From Brevundimonas mediterranea (lineage in GTDB: Bacteria > Pseudomonadota > Alphaproteobacteria > Caulobacterales > Caulobacteraceae), in NCBI RefSeq assembly GCF_011064825.1, contig NZ_CP048751.1:1426001-1490000 (forward strand): a DNA stretch of 64,000 nucleotides, given 5' to 3'. The position numbers were made by a program, and so were the translations under genes. Numbering within the stretch: the stretch's first letter is position 1; each line of letters begins with the position of its first letter. A model generated the notes under the pieces. That model had not been told where the DNA came from and searched no databases. It saw only the letters and a list, made by a program, of their open reading frames with translations. Shown one piece after another: positions 33,990 through 43,444 of this stretch.

Positions 33990-36257
33990 TCAGAACCTTC
34001 GCCGCCATCCGCCGATCAAGGCGAATTCCGGCGCGGCGTCCGCAACATGGCGCGGCTGACGGCTGGCCACGGCCTGGATCGTCAGGTTTGAGCCGTCCCA
34101 CAGACTCCGCTCGCCGCCCAGGATGAAATCGATCTGGCGACCGCTCGGCGTGGCCGAGAAGCTGCGGCGCGAATAGGTCAGGGGGTCGAAATACTCGACC
34201 GGCACATCCGCCAGCCAGGCCGAGAAGGCGCCGCTTTCGATCCGCAGCGGCTGCGACAGGGTGAAGCTGATCCGGTCGCAGAGCACCGAACACCCTGTCA
34301 GCAGGCCCAGACGCCAGTTCGAACTGATCGCGGCCTGGTCCATCGACAGGAACCGGCCCTCGCTCCGGGTCGAGCCGACGCCGGCCTCGCCGATCAGGGC
34401 CAGGCCGGGCCTCAGGGTCCAGTCGCCGCCCACCGCATAGAAGCGGGTGCGCGACGGCAGGGCGAAGTCCGATCCGCCGGGCAGAAAGGCCCCCAAGGGC
34501 CCCAGACGCTCGTCCAGGCCGCCGATGCTGACGGACAGGCCGCCTTCTGCGCCGCGCCAGGCCAGGGTGGCGCGGCTGTAGCTTGAAGCCTCCGCCTCGA
34601 CCCGCCTCAGCGGCATACGCCGGTCCCCGCCCCCGCTCTCGGCCGCAAGGGTCAGCGACCCGAACCGCAGGGCGCCGCGCGCCGCATGATCCGCCTGGGC
34701 CAGGGCGGCGAAACCGTCGCCGGCCGCGTCGAAGGGCGACCGCGCCCCGCCTCGACCCTGCCATGTGGCGAAGCTCAGCCGGCCCATCTCCAGGTCCAGC
34801 ATGGCCTCCTGACGGGGTTCGTCGCCCAGCCAGGGCGCGTCGGTCAGGTCATAACGCGCAGCGATGGGCTCGGGCGTCTCGGCCGGCTGGGACGCCGTCA
34901 GGTTCAGGCGGCCGCCGTTCGGCAGGGCCAGCCGGGTCGTCGCCGTCCGGCTCGGCGCGAACGGCGCGGCCTGATACGAGCGGCTGGGCGCGGTCGGATA
35001 GGCCCCGCCCAGCTGGACCGCGAACATCCGGTCATAACCGTCGAACAGGACGGTCCCCAGGGCGGTCTGGCGCGAGAAGGCGTCGCCGAAGGCGGGGCCG
35101 ACGAAACTGCCCGGCTCGGTCTCGGCGACGATGGAGCCTCCGTCGGCCATCGGGGTCGAGCTCGTTCCCACCGGCCGGAAGGCGTTGGCCAAGTCCAGCA
35201 AGCCCCGGCCGTAGACGATGTCGGTCCCTGCGTCCCCGGCGTCGCGCGCCGTGTCGAGAAGGATGGCCAGGGCCTGACGCGCCGAAAGATTGGGGAAGGC
35301 GTCCATCAGCAGGGCCAGGGCGCCCGAGACATGGGGCGCCGAGAAGGAGGTGCCGTTGATCCGCCAGCAGCGGGTCCCGTCGCAGCCGGTGATGACGTCC
35401 TCGCCCGGCGCGGAAATATAGGCGGCGGCCGTGGCCCCCGCGCGGTTCGAAAAGCTGGACATGACATTGGTCTCGCCGTGCGAACCGACGGCGATGACAG
35501 AGCCGGAGAACCGGGGATCCACCGCATATTGCGCAGGCCAGCCGGGATTGGCCTCGCCGTCATTGCCCGACGAGGCGACGATGACCGCCCCGGAATCGAC
35601 CGCGCGCAACAGGGCCGCCTCGAAGGCGGAGCCCAGCCGACCGTCGCCGCCCAGGGACATGTTGATGATCTTAACCCCGTTGGCCACGGCGAAGTCCAAG
35701 GCCCGGACCAGGTCTGAACTGCTGAAACAGACGTCGTCGTCCTCATCTTTACAGTCGGAGATGTCGGTGCGGATCGACAGTATGGTCGATTCATAGGCCA
35801 CGCCGACCGAACCCAGTCCGTTGAAGTTCGAGGCGATCACCCCCGACACCAGGGTTCCGTGGCTGTCGTTCGCGACATAGGGGGTGTTGCGGCCCGGAAC
35901 CACGTCGGTCGAGGCGGTGGAAATCCGCCCGACCAGATCGGCCTGGCTGTTGCTGACGCCGGAATCGACCACAGCGACCGTGACGCCGTTTCCGGTGGCG
36001 CCGGTCTGCCACCCGACCTCGGCCTTCATATTGGCCAGGCCGTAGTTCCGCAGATACTCGGTGGAGGACACCGAAGGGGGCGGCGGCGGCGGAGGGGGCG
36101 GAGGAGGCGGCGGCGGAGGAGGAGGCGGCGGTGGTGGCGGCACGACGGGCGTTACGACGCCCCCGCCGCCGCCTCCCCCGCCCCCACAGGCCGCAAGGGG
36201 AAGAAACAACAGGCCTACACCCAGCAGAACCGCCCGGCTTAACCGCAAACCGCCCAT
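33990..36257 (-). CDS. S8 (subtilisin) serine protease, surface lipoprotein with poly-Gly/poly-Pro spacer
   Basis: A 755-aa protein. The N-terminus has a signal and lipobox LAAC (Cys24), then nine Gly and a run of 22 Pro (residues 40-61), and the subtilisin domain with Asp98 (VVDSG), His133 (DSHGT) and Ser304 (GTSFSAP). After about residue 360 comes a long region with beta-rich repeats and a terminal Phe, similar to an autotransporter-like barrel, so the protein may be a surface-displayed protease. The lipoprotein anchor plus barrel-like C-terminus is unusual. The Pro run uses mixed Pro codons (22 codons counted), so it is not a single slippage tract. Confidence 0.9.
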   Translation of the reverse strand: MGGLRLSRAVLLGVGLLFLPLAACGGGGGGGGGVVTPVVPPPPPPPPPPPPPPPPPPPPPPSVSSTEYLRNYGLANMKAEVGWQTGATGNGVTVAVVDSGVSNSQADLVGRISTASTDVVPGRNTPYVANDSHGTLVSGVIASNFNGLGSVGVAYESTILSIRTDISDCKDEDDDVCFSSSDLVRALDFAVANGVKIINMSLGGDGRLGSAFEAALLRAVDSGAVIVASSGNDGEANPGWPAQYAVDPRFSGSVIAVGSHGETNVMSSFSNRAGATAAAYISAPGEDVITGCDGTRCWRINGTSFSAPHVSGALALLMDAFPNLSARQALAILLDTARDAGDAGTDIVYGRGLLDLANAFRPVGTSSTPMADGGSIVAETEPGSFVGPAFGDAFSRQTALGTVLFDGYDRMFAVQLGGAYPTAPSRSYQAAPFAPSRTATTRLALPNGGRLNLTASQPAETPEPIAARYDLTDAPWLGDEPRQEAMLDLEMGRLSFATWQGRGGARSPFDAAGDGFAALAQADHAARGALRFGSLTLAAESGGGDRRMPLRRVEAEASSYSRATLAWRGAEGGLSVSIGGLDERLGPLGAFLPGGSDFALPSRTRFYAVGGDWTLRPGLALIGEAGVGSTRSEGRFLSMDQAAISSNWRLGLLTGCSVLCDRISFTLSQPLRIESGAFSAWLADVPVEYFDPLTYSRRSFSATPSGRQIDFILGGERSLWDGSNLTIQAVASRQPRHVADAAPEFALIGGWRRRF

Positions 36258-36308
36258 GTCACCCTCCCTGACGCAGAGCCCTCAGCAATGCGTCACATCA
36301 GTAGCAAT

Positions 36309-37208
36309 TCAACTCCTTAACGCTTTGTCGAGGTGGGCCAGAAGTTTCGCCCATGCGTCCCGGGCGTCCGCCTCGGCGTAGCTGGCGCGGTAGTCGGCGT
36401 GGAAGCCGTGCGGCGCGTCCGGATAGACGATGATCCGGCTGTCGGTCTGGCCCGCTCGCGCCAGGGCCTCGCGCATCCGCTCGACGCTGGCCAGGGGGAT
36501 GCCCTGGTCCTGGCCGCCGTACAGACCCAGGACGGGCGCCTTCAGGTCATCGGCCAGATCGACCGGCCACGGCTGGCCGGATGAAATTTGCACCGGCGTC
36601 GCGTCGGGGGCCGGCGCCAGACGGCCGTACCAGGCCACGCCGGCGCCGATGACGGCGAAGCGCGCCGCCGCCTGCCACACCACCTTGCCGCCCCAGCAGA
36701 AGCCGGTGATCCCGACCTTGCCGTCCCGCGCCCACAGCTGCTGACTGGCCCAGTCCAGGGTCGCCGACAGATCGCCCATCACCTGCTCATAGTCGGCCGC
36801 CCCGACGATCTGCATGATCCGGCCCATGTCGGACAGGGGCGCCGGATCCTCGACCCGGTTGAAGAAGGCCGGGGCGATGGCGGCGTAGCCCTGCTTGGCC
36901 AGGCGACGGCAGATGTCATTGATATAGTCGTGGACGCCGAAGATCTCGGACACCACCACCACGACTGGAAAAGGCCCCTCGCCCGCCGGCCGCGCCACAT
37001 AGGCCGGCAGTTCGATCCCGTCCGGCGCCGGATAGGTCACCTCGGCGGTCTCGAGCCCGGCGGCGTCGGTGGTGATGGGTCGGGCCTCCTTGGCCAGGGC
37101 CGCGACCGCATAGCCCGAAAAGAGCAGCCCCCCCAGGGCGCCCACCGCCCTGCGGCTCAGCTTCAGATCATCGGGGGTCTGGCCTTCGGGACGGATCAGG
37201 GTGGTCAT
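36309..37208 (-). CDS. Dienelactone hydrolase family protein, probable Tat substrate
   Basis: A 299-aa alpha/beta hydrolase. The nucleophile Cys lies in GFCWGG (about residues 169-174), Glu in VVSEIFGVHDYI, Asp in YGGQDQGIP and His in PHGFHADY. The N-terminal LSRRAVGALGGLLFSGYAV (residues 17-35) is a twin-arginine type signal, so the enzyme is probably exported folded. Carboxymethylenebutenolidase activity is inferred from the family. Confidence 0.91.
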   Translation of the reverse strand: MTTLIRPEGQTPDDLKLSRRAVGALGGLLFSGYAVAALAKEARPITTDAAGLETAEVTYPAPDGIELPAYVARPAGEGPFPVVVVVSEIFGVHDYINDICRRLAKQGYAAIAPAFFNRVEDPAPLSDMGRIMQIVGAADYEQVMGDLSATLDWASQQLWARDGKVGITGFCWGGKVVWQAAARFAVIGAGVAWYGRLAPAPDATPVQISSGQPWPVDLADDLKAPVLGLYGGQDQGIPLASVERMREALARAGQTDSRIIVYPDAPHGFHADYRASYAEADARDAWAKLLAHLDKALRS

Positions 37209-37271
37209 GGGACGGCTCCAGAAACGGGGGAGCCGCAGACCATCACGGCGCGCCGGGAGCGTCCAGTCAAC

Positions 37272-37736
37272 TTAGGCGGAAGTCGATCCGATTGGTTTGG
37301 CGAAACAGACGGCCTCCGGTCGGCCGACATAGAGGCCATAGGGCGGAATTTCGCGATAGCCGGCGCGGAGATAGAAGCGCACGGCCAAAGTGTTGACGCG
37401 ACGCGTTTCCAGCCGGATTTCGCCGTAGCCGAGGCTTTTCGCCTTCGCCTCCAATGCCGCGAGCACGGCGGAACCCACGCCCCGTCCGGCGACCCCCGCA
37501 TACATGCGCTTGATTTCGGCGACGCCCGGCTGGAGCGGACGCAGGGCGCCGCAGCCTATGGCCCGCCCCTGCTCGTCCCGCGCCAGTAGGAAGGCGGCGC
37601 CCGCCCCCCGAACATCGTCCTCGTCGAACGAGGCCTGGCCGCTGGAGCCCGTGATCGCCGCCAGTCGCTGGGACAGGGCGGCGATCAGGACTTTGGCGTC
37701 GGCATGGTCGGGGTCGGCGTCCTCGATAAGGATCAT
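37272..37736 (-). CDS. GNAT family N-acetyltransferase
   Basis: A 154-aa acetyl-CoA-dependent transferase. The acetyl-CoA loop is [19 protein letters not shown] (about residues 82-100, with Arg-Gly-x-Gly), preceded by beta strand [11 protein letters not shown]. The substrate is unknown. It starts 14 bp after the purH stop on the same strand and may be read through from purH. Confidence 0.88.
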   Translation of the reverse strand: MILIEDADPDHADAKVLIAALSQRLAAITGSSGQASFDEDDVRGAGAAFLLARDEQGRAIGCGALRPLQPGVAEIKRMYAGVAGRGVGSAVLAALEAKAKSLGYGEIRLETRRVNTLAVRFYLRAGYREIPPYGLYVGRPEAVCFAKPIGSTSA

Positions 37737-37749
37737 CCGGGGTCGATCC

Positions 37750-39354
37750 TCAGTGCCGGAAGACCCGCACCCCGGTGAAGGCCATGGCGATGCCCTGCTC
37801 GTCGGCGGCGGCGATGACCTCGGCGTCGCGCATCGAGCCGCCGGGCTGGATCACCGCGGTGGCGCCGGCCGCGACGGCTTCCAGCAGGCCGTCGGCGAAG
37901 GGGAAGAAGGCTTCCGAGGCGCAGGCCGAACCCTGGGCCAGGGAATGGGCCAGTCCCTTGGCCTCGCCGGCCTCCTTGGCGCGGATCGCGGCGATGCGGG
38001 CGCTGTCGCGACGGTTCATCTGGCCGGCGCCAATGCCGGCGGTCTGGCCGTCCTTGGCGTAGACGATGGCGTTGGACTTGACGTGTTTGGCCACGGTGAA
38101 GGCGAACAGCATGTCATGGATCTCGGTCGGCGTCGGCTGGCGGCGCGTGACGATCTTCAGGTCTTCGGGCTTGATCAGCGACCGGTCGCGGCTCTGGACC
38201 AGGAAGCCGCCGGCGACCGAGCGGAACACCTCGCCCGGCCCGTGCGGATCGGGCAGGCCGTCGGTGATCAGCAGGCGCAGGTTCTTCTTCGAAGCAAAGA
38301 CTTCCTTGGCCTCGTCGTCAGCGCCGGGGGCGATGACGACCTCGGTGAAGATGCCGGTGATGGCGCGGGCGTCGTCGCCGTTCAGCGGGCGGTTGACCGC
38401 GATCACGCCGCCGAAGGCCGAGACGGCGTCGCATTCCAGCGCACGGGCATAGGCTTCCGACAGATCCTTGCCGACCGCGACGCCGCAGGGGTTGGCGTGT
38501 TTGACGATGACCACGGCCGGGGCCTCGAACTCCGCGACCAGTTCATAGGCGGCGTCGGCGTCGGCGATATTGTTGTAGCCCAGCTCCTTCCCCTGGACCT
38601 GGGTCGCATGGGCCACGCCGGGACGGGCCTCGCCTGTGCGGTAGAAGGCGCCGGTCTGGTGCGGGTTCTCACCATAGCGCAGGGTCTGGGCCAGAGAACC
38701 GGCGATGGACTTCCGGGCCGGGGCCGCGTCCTCGACCTGGCTTGCGAACCAGCCGGAGACGGCGGCGTCATAGGCGGCGGTGCGGGCGAAGGCGCGGGCG
38801 GCCAGCCGCTTGCGCAGAGCCAGATCGGTCGAACCCTCCGCCTTCAACGCCTCGAGGATCAGGCCGATGGACTCGCCGTCGACGGCGACGGCGACATAGC
38901 CGTGGTTCTTGGAGCCCGAACGGATCATGGCCGGGCCGCCGATGTCGATATTCTCGACCGCCGCCTCGAACGAGCCGCCCGCAGCAACAGTGGACTCGAA
39001 CGGATAGAGGTCGATCCAGACGATATCGATGGCGCCGATGCCGTGGTCGATCATTGACTGGGCGTGGTCTGCCGCGTCGCGCACGCCCAGAAGGCCGCCA
39101 TGAACGACGGGGTGCAGGGTCTTGACCCGACCGTCCATCATCTCGGGGAAGCCGGTCAGGTCGGCCACGTCCTTGACCGGCAGGCCCAGTTTGGCGATCG
39201 CCGCGCGGGTGCCGCCGGTCGAGACCAGTTCGACGCCCAGGTCGTGCAGGGTGCGGGCGGCGTCTTCCAGCCCGGCCTTGTCGGACAGGGAGATCAGGGC
39301 GCGTTGCGGCTTGACCCGGTCGGGGGCGGGCGGGAAGTCGGGAGCGGCGGGCAT
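37750..39354 (-). CDS. purH: Bifunctional AICAR formyltransferase/IMP cyclohydrolase
   Basis: A 534-aa enzyme for the last two steps of purine synthesis. The N-terminal MGS-like IMP cyclohydrolase (about residues 15-160) starts [19 protein letters not shown] and contains [19 protein letters not shown]. The C-terminal transformylase (about 165-534) has [29 protein letters not shown] and the ending [20 protein letters not shown] purR-type site was not examined. Confidence 0.97.
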   Translation of the reverse strand: MPAAPDFPPAPDRVKPQRALISLSDKAGLEDAARTLHDLGVELVSTGGTRAAIAKLGLPVKDVADLTGFPEMMDGRVKTLHPVVHGGLLGVRDAADHAQSMIDHGIGAIDIVWIDLYPFESTVAAGGSFEAAVENIDIGGPAMIRSGSKNHGYVAVAVDGESIGLILEALKAEGSTDLALRKRLAARAFARTAAYDAAVSGWFASQVEDAAPARKSIAGSLAQTLRYGENPHQTGAFYRTGEARPGVAHATQVQGKELGYNNIADADAAYELVAEFEAPAVVIVKHANPCGVAVGKDLSEAYARALECDAVSAFGGVIAVNRPLNGDDARAITGIFTEVVIAPGADDEAKEVFASKKNLRLLITDGLPDPHGPGEVFRSVAGGFLVQSRDRSLIKPEDLKIVTRRQPTPTEIHDMLFAFTVAKHVKSNAIVYAKDGQTAGIGAGQMNRRDSARIAAIRAKEAGEAKGLAHSLAQGSACASEAFFPFADGLLEAVAAGATAVIQPGGSMRDAEVIAAADEQGIAMAFTGVRVFRH

Positions 39355-39435
39355 GGCGGCGTCCGTAAAGGCTGGGGGAGGATGGCGCGGCGTCTAGCAC
39401 CGGGGCGCCCGTGCGTCACCCCGTATGCGGACGGA

Positions 39436-39780
39436 TCAGAGCAGGCCGAACCAGCGAAGCGCGTTGAGGATCAGCCCAAGCGCGATCAACGGACCGAAGA
39501 CCCGAAAGGTGTGACGCGTGCATCGCTCGGGAAAGAAGGTGTCATAGGCGCCGTCCGGGCGGGCGCCGTAGCGGACGGCGACGGCCGTCAGAGGGCACTT
39601 CAGGCCGAAGCCGACGAAGACCACGACCTCAATGGCCACCAGGGTCAGGGCGACGTAAAGCCACGGCCCGCTTCGCCCCGAAATCCCAGCGTAGAGGACG
39701 GCGAAACAGGCCACGGACATGACGATATAGATGGCCGTATGCAGACCGCGCACGATCCGCAGGCGGCCGGCGTCGGTCAC
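39436..39780 (-). CDS. Small membrane protein of unknown function (DUF2784-like?)
   Basis: A 114-aa protein with three hydrophobic segments (about residues 14-33, 40-60 and 90-112). The middle carries LKCPLTAVAVRYGA and YDTFFPERC, weakly like the CPLT motif of DUF2784 proteins; I am not sure of the family. It overlaps the heparinase gene by 4 bp (ATGA), so it is translationally coupled to it and sits 81 bp upstream of purH. Confidence 0.75.
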   Translation of the reverse strand: MTDAGRLRIVRGLHTAIYIVMSVACFAVLYAGISGRSGPWLYVALTLVAIEVVVFVGFGLKCPLTAVAVRYGARPDGAYDTFFPERCTRHTFRVFGPLIALGLILNALRWFGLL

Positions 39781-41624
39781 GTCGGATCACCGCTCGCGCC
39801 CGCCGGGCTCAGCTTCCAGCGGATCCGGCTCTCGCTGTCGGTGCGGGCCGAGCCGCGCACCACGATCTGCAGCGAGCGGCGGGTCAGGCCGGCGTCGATA
39901 TGGACGCTGGGTTCGATGGCCACGTCGGGGCCGTCGGTGCGGAACCACCAGCCCCGGCCCGAGGCGCCGCGCAGCAGGATCGAGCGACGGTCCCGCGCCA
40001 GCGAGGCCTGGACCCCCGGCTCCAGATGGAAGCGGATGGCGTAGGGGGCCGCGATCTGGCGGATCATCTCCTTGCGGCCCGGCGTCGGGAACAGCTTCTC
40101 CTCAGCGCGCAGTTCGTCCATCCGCTGGTCCAGATAGAGGCGGCGCTGGTGGTTCAGGCCGAAGGCCTCGTTCCAGCCGTCATGCTCCATGTCCAGCCAG
40201 ACGGCGCCGTCGCCGTCGCGCTGATCGGTGGTGACATGGATCGGCGGCCCGACCAGGCGCGGGCCCAGCAGTTCGCCCTTCCAGCCGCCCAGCGGTTCGT
40301 TCAGCGACCGCTCGCCCAGGGTCAGGGTCGAATGGCCGGGCGTCAGCCGCAGGGCCTGACGATCCGTCGCCCGCGGGGTCCAGCCGGAGCCGGTCACCAG
40401 CCGATCCTTGCCGCAGGCGATCTCCAGCGCCATCGGCTGGGCGCAGGCGGACGCCCCCCAGGCGCCACCGGCCGGCGAGGCGGCGTCGGCGACGATGGCC
40501 AGCAAGGGGCTGGCGATCCGCGCCAGGCCGGCGACGGTTCCGGTCGGCGGATGAGCGGGATCGCCCTTGGTCGTGGCGGTCTCGTCATGGGCGCGGGCGG
40601 CGGCGACACGGGCGACGGTGGACGGTCCCCCGCCCTGGAAACTGGCCAGGCGACCGTCGGGCAGGGTCAGAAGCCGCAGGCCCTGCGTCAGGCGGGCGAT
40701 GGCGCCCGATACGGCGTCCGGCGTCGGCTCGGACAGCTGGGCCAGGGCGTCGTCCAGGGTCAGCAGGTCGAGCAACAGCTCCAACCCGGCCTCGGGACTG
40801 CGTGACGCATGGCCGCCGTCGTCCAGGACCGTGGTCTTCAAGGCGCTCGTCAGGCCGCCCAGCGCGCGCCGCCGCAAGGCCTGACCCGGCGCCCCGGCCA
40901 GGACGCAGCCGCCGACAGCCGCCGCCGTCAACCGTTCGGCCCGGGTCGCCAGGCCGCCGGGCGGGCGCAGCAGCTGTCGGGTCTGGCGCGCTAGGCTGTC
41001 GGCCAGTTTCAGCCGCTCGGCCTCGGTCGCCACCGCGCCCATCTTGCGGGCGGCGCAGGCCAGGTTGATCACCCGGCGCGGCAGAATTTCGGGACCCCAG
41101 GCGAAGGGCGACCAACGCGCGAAGGTGTCCGCCCAGGCGAGCGTCAGACGCAAGGCCTCGCGCGCGCCCCGCTCCCCCTGGGCCATCAAGGCCGGCAGCC
41201 AGTTGAAGGCATGGAGTTCCACGGCGAAGGGACGCGACGGGCTGGGGCGGTTCCACGGATCCGCCGGCGCCTCGACCTCCATCGAGGCGCCGGCCAGAAC
41301 GAAACGACCGACCAGCAGATTCTTGCCCGGCGCCGGATCGTGCGGCCGGAAATCGCGCGGCGTGGCCGCGAAGGCCGTGACCTTGCCCCCGCCCAGGAAC
41401 GGGCTCAGCGTCAGGCTGTAACCCGGCAGGCCGTACAGCTCGATCCACAGTTGACGGGTGACTAGGCGTCCGGCGATGGCCGGCCACAGGCCCGGTCCAG
41501 TCGCCGTCTCGCCCGACCGCACCGGGGTTCGCACCGGCGCGCCGGCCAAGCCGGGGATCTGACCCGAGGCCACGTCGGGCGTGGCTTCGGCGCCGCGCGG
41601 GGCGAAGGGACTGATCGGGCTCAC
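39777..41624 (-). CDS. Heparinase II/III family protein
   Basis: A 615-aa protein of the heparinase II/III family of polysaccharide lyase-like proteins. Helical N-terminal part (FNWLPALMAQGERGAREALRLTLAWADTF in parts; WGPEILPRRVINLACAAR), then the DGRLASFQGGG block and a C-terminal beta-sandwich (RRLYLDQRMDELRAEEKLFP in part). No signal peptide is visible, although the family can be periplasmic. It is coupled to rpe by a 4-bp overlap. The role in Caulobacterales, where it recurs near rsmB-rpe-purH, is unknown. Confidence 0.9.
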   Translation of the reverse strand: MSPISPFAPRGAEATPDVASGQIPGLAGAPVRTPVRSGETATGPGLWPAIAGRLVTRQLWIELYGLPGYSLTLSPFLGGGKVTAFAATPRDFRPHDPAPGKNLLVGRFVLAGASMEVEAPADPWNRPSPSRPFAVELHAFNWLPALMAQGERGAREALRLTLAWADTFARWSPFAWGPEILPRRVINLACAARKMGAVATEAERLKLADSLARQTRQLLRPPGGLATRAERLTAAAVGGCVLAGAPGQALRRRALGGLTSALKTTVLDDGGHASRSPEAGLELLLDLLTLDDALAQLSEPTPDAVSGAIARLTQGLRLLTLPDGRLASFQGGGPSTVARVAAARAHDETATTKGDPAHPPTGTVAGLARIASPLLAIVADAASPAGGAWGASACAQPMALEIACGKDRLVTGSGWTPRATDRQALRLTPGHSTLTLGERSLNEPLGGWKGELLGPRLVGPPIHVTTDQRDGDGAVWLDMEHDGWNEAFGLNHQRRLYLDQRMDELRAEEKLFPTPGRKEMIRQIAAPYAIRFHLEPGVQASLARDRRSILLRGASGRGWWFRTDGPDVAIEPSVHIDAGLTRRSLQIVVRGSARTDSESRIRWKLSPAGASGDPT

Positions 41625-42286
41625 GCGGCGGCCGGGACGGCCTTCAGGGCGGCGATATTGGTCGCATAGTCGCCCTTGAACACGAAGGAGCCGGCGACCA
41701 GGGCGTCGGCCCCGGCCGCGACGCAGGCCGCCGCATTGGCCGAGGTCACGCCCCCGTCCACCTGTAGATGGGCCGTCGATCCGGCGCGGTCCAGAATGGC
41801 GCGGGCGCCGGCGATCTTGCGCAGCGAACTGTCGATGAATTTCTGTCCGCCGAAGCCGGGATTGACCGACATGATCAGCACCAGGTCCACCAGATCGACC
41901 ACCTCTTCGAGGATCGACAGGGGGGTGGCCGGATTGAACACCACCCCGGCCTTGGCCCCCAGCTGGCGGATGCGGGCCAGGGTGCGGTGCAGGTGCGGCC
42001 CGCTTTCGGGATGGACGGTCAGCAGGTCGGCCCCGGCGTCACGGTAGGCTTCCAGCCAGGGATCGACCGGCGCCACCATCAGGTGCACGTCGAACGGCAG
42101 GCTGGTGTGCGGACGGATCGCCTTCACGATGTCCGGACCCAGGGTGATGTTCGGCACGAAATGACCGTCCATCACATCGACATGGATCCAGTCGGCGCCC
42201 GCGGCTTCCAGCGCGCGGACCTCTTCTCCCAGCCGCGCGAAATCGCTGGCGAGGATGGACGGGCAGATCAGGGGGGTGAGGGCCAT
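41621..42286 (-). CDS. rpe: Ribulose-phosphate 3-epimerase
   Basis: A 221-aa TIM-barrel enzyme of the pentose phosphate pathway. Metal/substrate motifs are ICPSILASDFARLGEEV (about residues 7-23), WIHVDVMDGHFVPNITLGP (about 33-51), FDVHLMVAPVDPWLEAY (about 63-79) and LIMSVNPGFGGQKFI. The ATG at 42286 gives MALTPLICPS; the upstream 63 open codons have no homology. Confidence 0.96.
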   Translation of the reverse strand: MALTPLICPSILASDFARLGEEVRALEAAGADWIHVDVMDGHFVPNITLGPDIVKAIRPHTSLPFDVHLMVAPVDPWLEAYRDAGADLLTVHPESGPHLHRTLARIRQLGAKAGVVFNPATPLSILEEVVDLVDLVLIMSVNPGFGGQKFIDSSLRKIAGARAILDRAGSTAHLQVDGGVTSANAAACVAAGADALVAGSFVFKGDYATNIAALKAVPAAA

Positions 42287-42388
42287 GGCCACGGGATAAG
42301 GCGGCGAGGCGGGTCGAGCAACCGGCTTGGCGAAGACGATCCGCCGTGTTCTACTCTTGTTCACGCCAAATCCACCCTGGAAGCCCCG

Positions 42389-43444
42389 ATGTCGATGGAA
42401 GACCTGTCCGCCGCGGAACCGGTCCGAGTGTTCGAGGACGGGTCCGGCGACCGCTTCCTGATCTATGGCGCCCATGACGGGGCGCGGGTCGAGATCCGCT
42501 TCGACGGCGACGCCCTGTGGATGAGCCAGGCCCAGATCGCGGGCCTATTCGGCCGCGACGTCTCCGTGATTTCGCGCCACATCGCCGCCATTCTGGAAGA
42601 GGGCGAATTGGGCGAGGCCGCCGATTTGCATTTTATGCAAATTAAGGGGCCGGCAGATCGCATGGTCAGGGCCTACAGCCTCGATATGGTGATCTCGGTC
42701 GGCTACCGGGTCAGTTCGGCGCAGGCGACCCTGTTTCGTCGCTGGGCGACGGCGGTGTTGATCCGCTTCGCCACGCGCGGCTTCGTCGTCGACGCCGAGC
42801 GGATGAAGGCTGGTGGCGAGCAGGATCGCATCCGCGAACTGCGCGACATCATCCGCGACATTCGCAGCGAGGAAGCGAATCTCTATGCGGAAATCCGACG
42901 CATCTGCAGCCTGTGCCAGGATTATGACCCCAAGTCGGACGCTTGGCGAACCTTCTATCGCAATACCCAGGCCAAGCTCTGCTTCGCCGTGACAAGCCAG
43001 ACGCCCGCCGAGGTGCTGGTGGCGCGCGCAGACCCGGCGGCGGCCGACATGGGCTTGCAGACCTGGAAGGGCGAACGGATCGGCGCGGCCGATGCGACCG
43101 TGGCCAAGAACTTCCTGGCGCCGGGCGAGGTGCGGGAGTTGAACCGGCTGACCGACCTGTTGCTGACCATCTTCGAGGATCAGCTGGAGACCAGCCGTCT
43201 GACGACCATGGCCGAGGCGGCGGCCCTGCTGGATGCGCAGTTGAAAGGGCTGGGCCGCGTCGTACTTACCGACGGCGGGCGCGTGTCCCGAGACGACGCC
43301 GACCGCTACGCCAAGGCGGCCTACAAGGCCTTCGACGCCGAGCGGAAGGCGCAGGAAAAAGCGAGGATCGAGCGGGATTACGCCGAACTGCGCAAATCCG
43401 CCGACACCCTGTCCGCGTCGAACCGCGCGTCTCGAAAACCCTAG
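42389..43444 (+). CDS. RhuM-family protein
   Basis: A 351-aa protein of the virulence RhuM family. The N-terminal domain has DALWMSQAQIAGLFGRDVSVISRHI (in two parts), a helix-turn-helix-like segment at about residues 37-60, followed by EEGELGEAADLHFMQIK, RAYSLDMVISVGYRVSSAQATLFRRWAT (parts), the invariant family core; a Lys/Glu-rich C-terminal tail follows. The function is unknown; RhuM proteins often occur in genomic islands. The start at 42389 (MSMEDLS) is chosen by homology. It stands alone between rpe and rsmB; its TAG stop shares CTAG with the convergent rsmB stop. Confidence 0.9.
   Translation: MSMEDLSAAEPVRVFEDGSGDRFLIYGAHDGARVEIRFDGDALWMSQAQIAGLFGRDVSVISRHIAAILEEGELGEAADLHFMQIKGPADRMVRAYSLDMVISVGYRVSSAQATLFRRWATAVLIRFATRGFVVDAERMKAGGEQDRIRELRDIIRDIRSEEANLYAEIRRICSLCQDYDPKSDAWRTFYRNTQAKLCFAVTSQTPAEVLVARADPAAADMGLQTWKGERIGAADATVAKNFLAPGEVRELNRLTDLLLTIFEDQLETSRLTTMAEAAALLDAQLKGLGRVVLTDGGRVSRDDADRYAKAAYKAFDAERKAQEKARIERDYAELRKSADTLSASNRASRKP

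Noticed and set aside
36061..36150. The poly-Pro tract as an assembly or frameshift error
   Set aside because: Twenty-two mixed Pro codons keep one frame and link an intact lipoprotein signal with an intact subtilisin domain.
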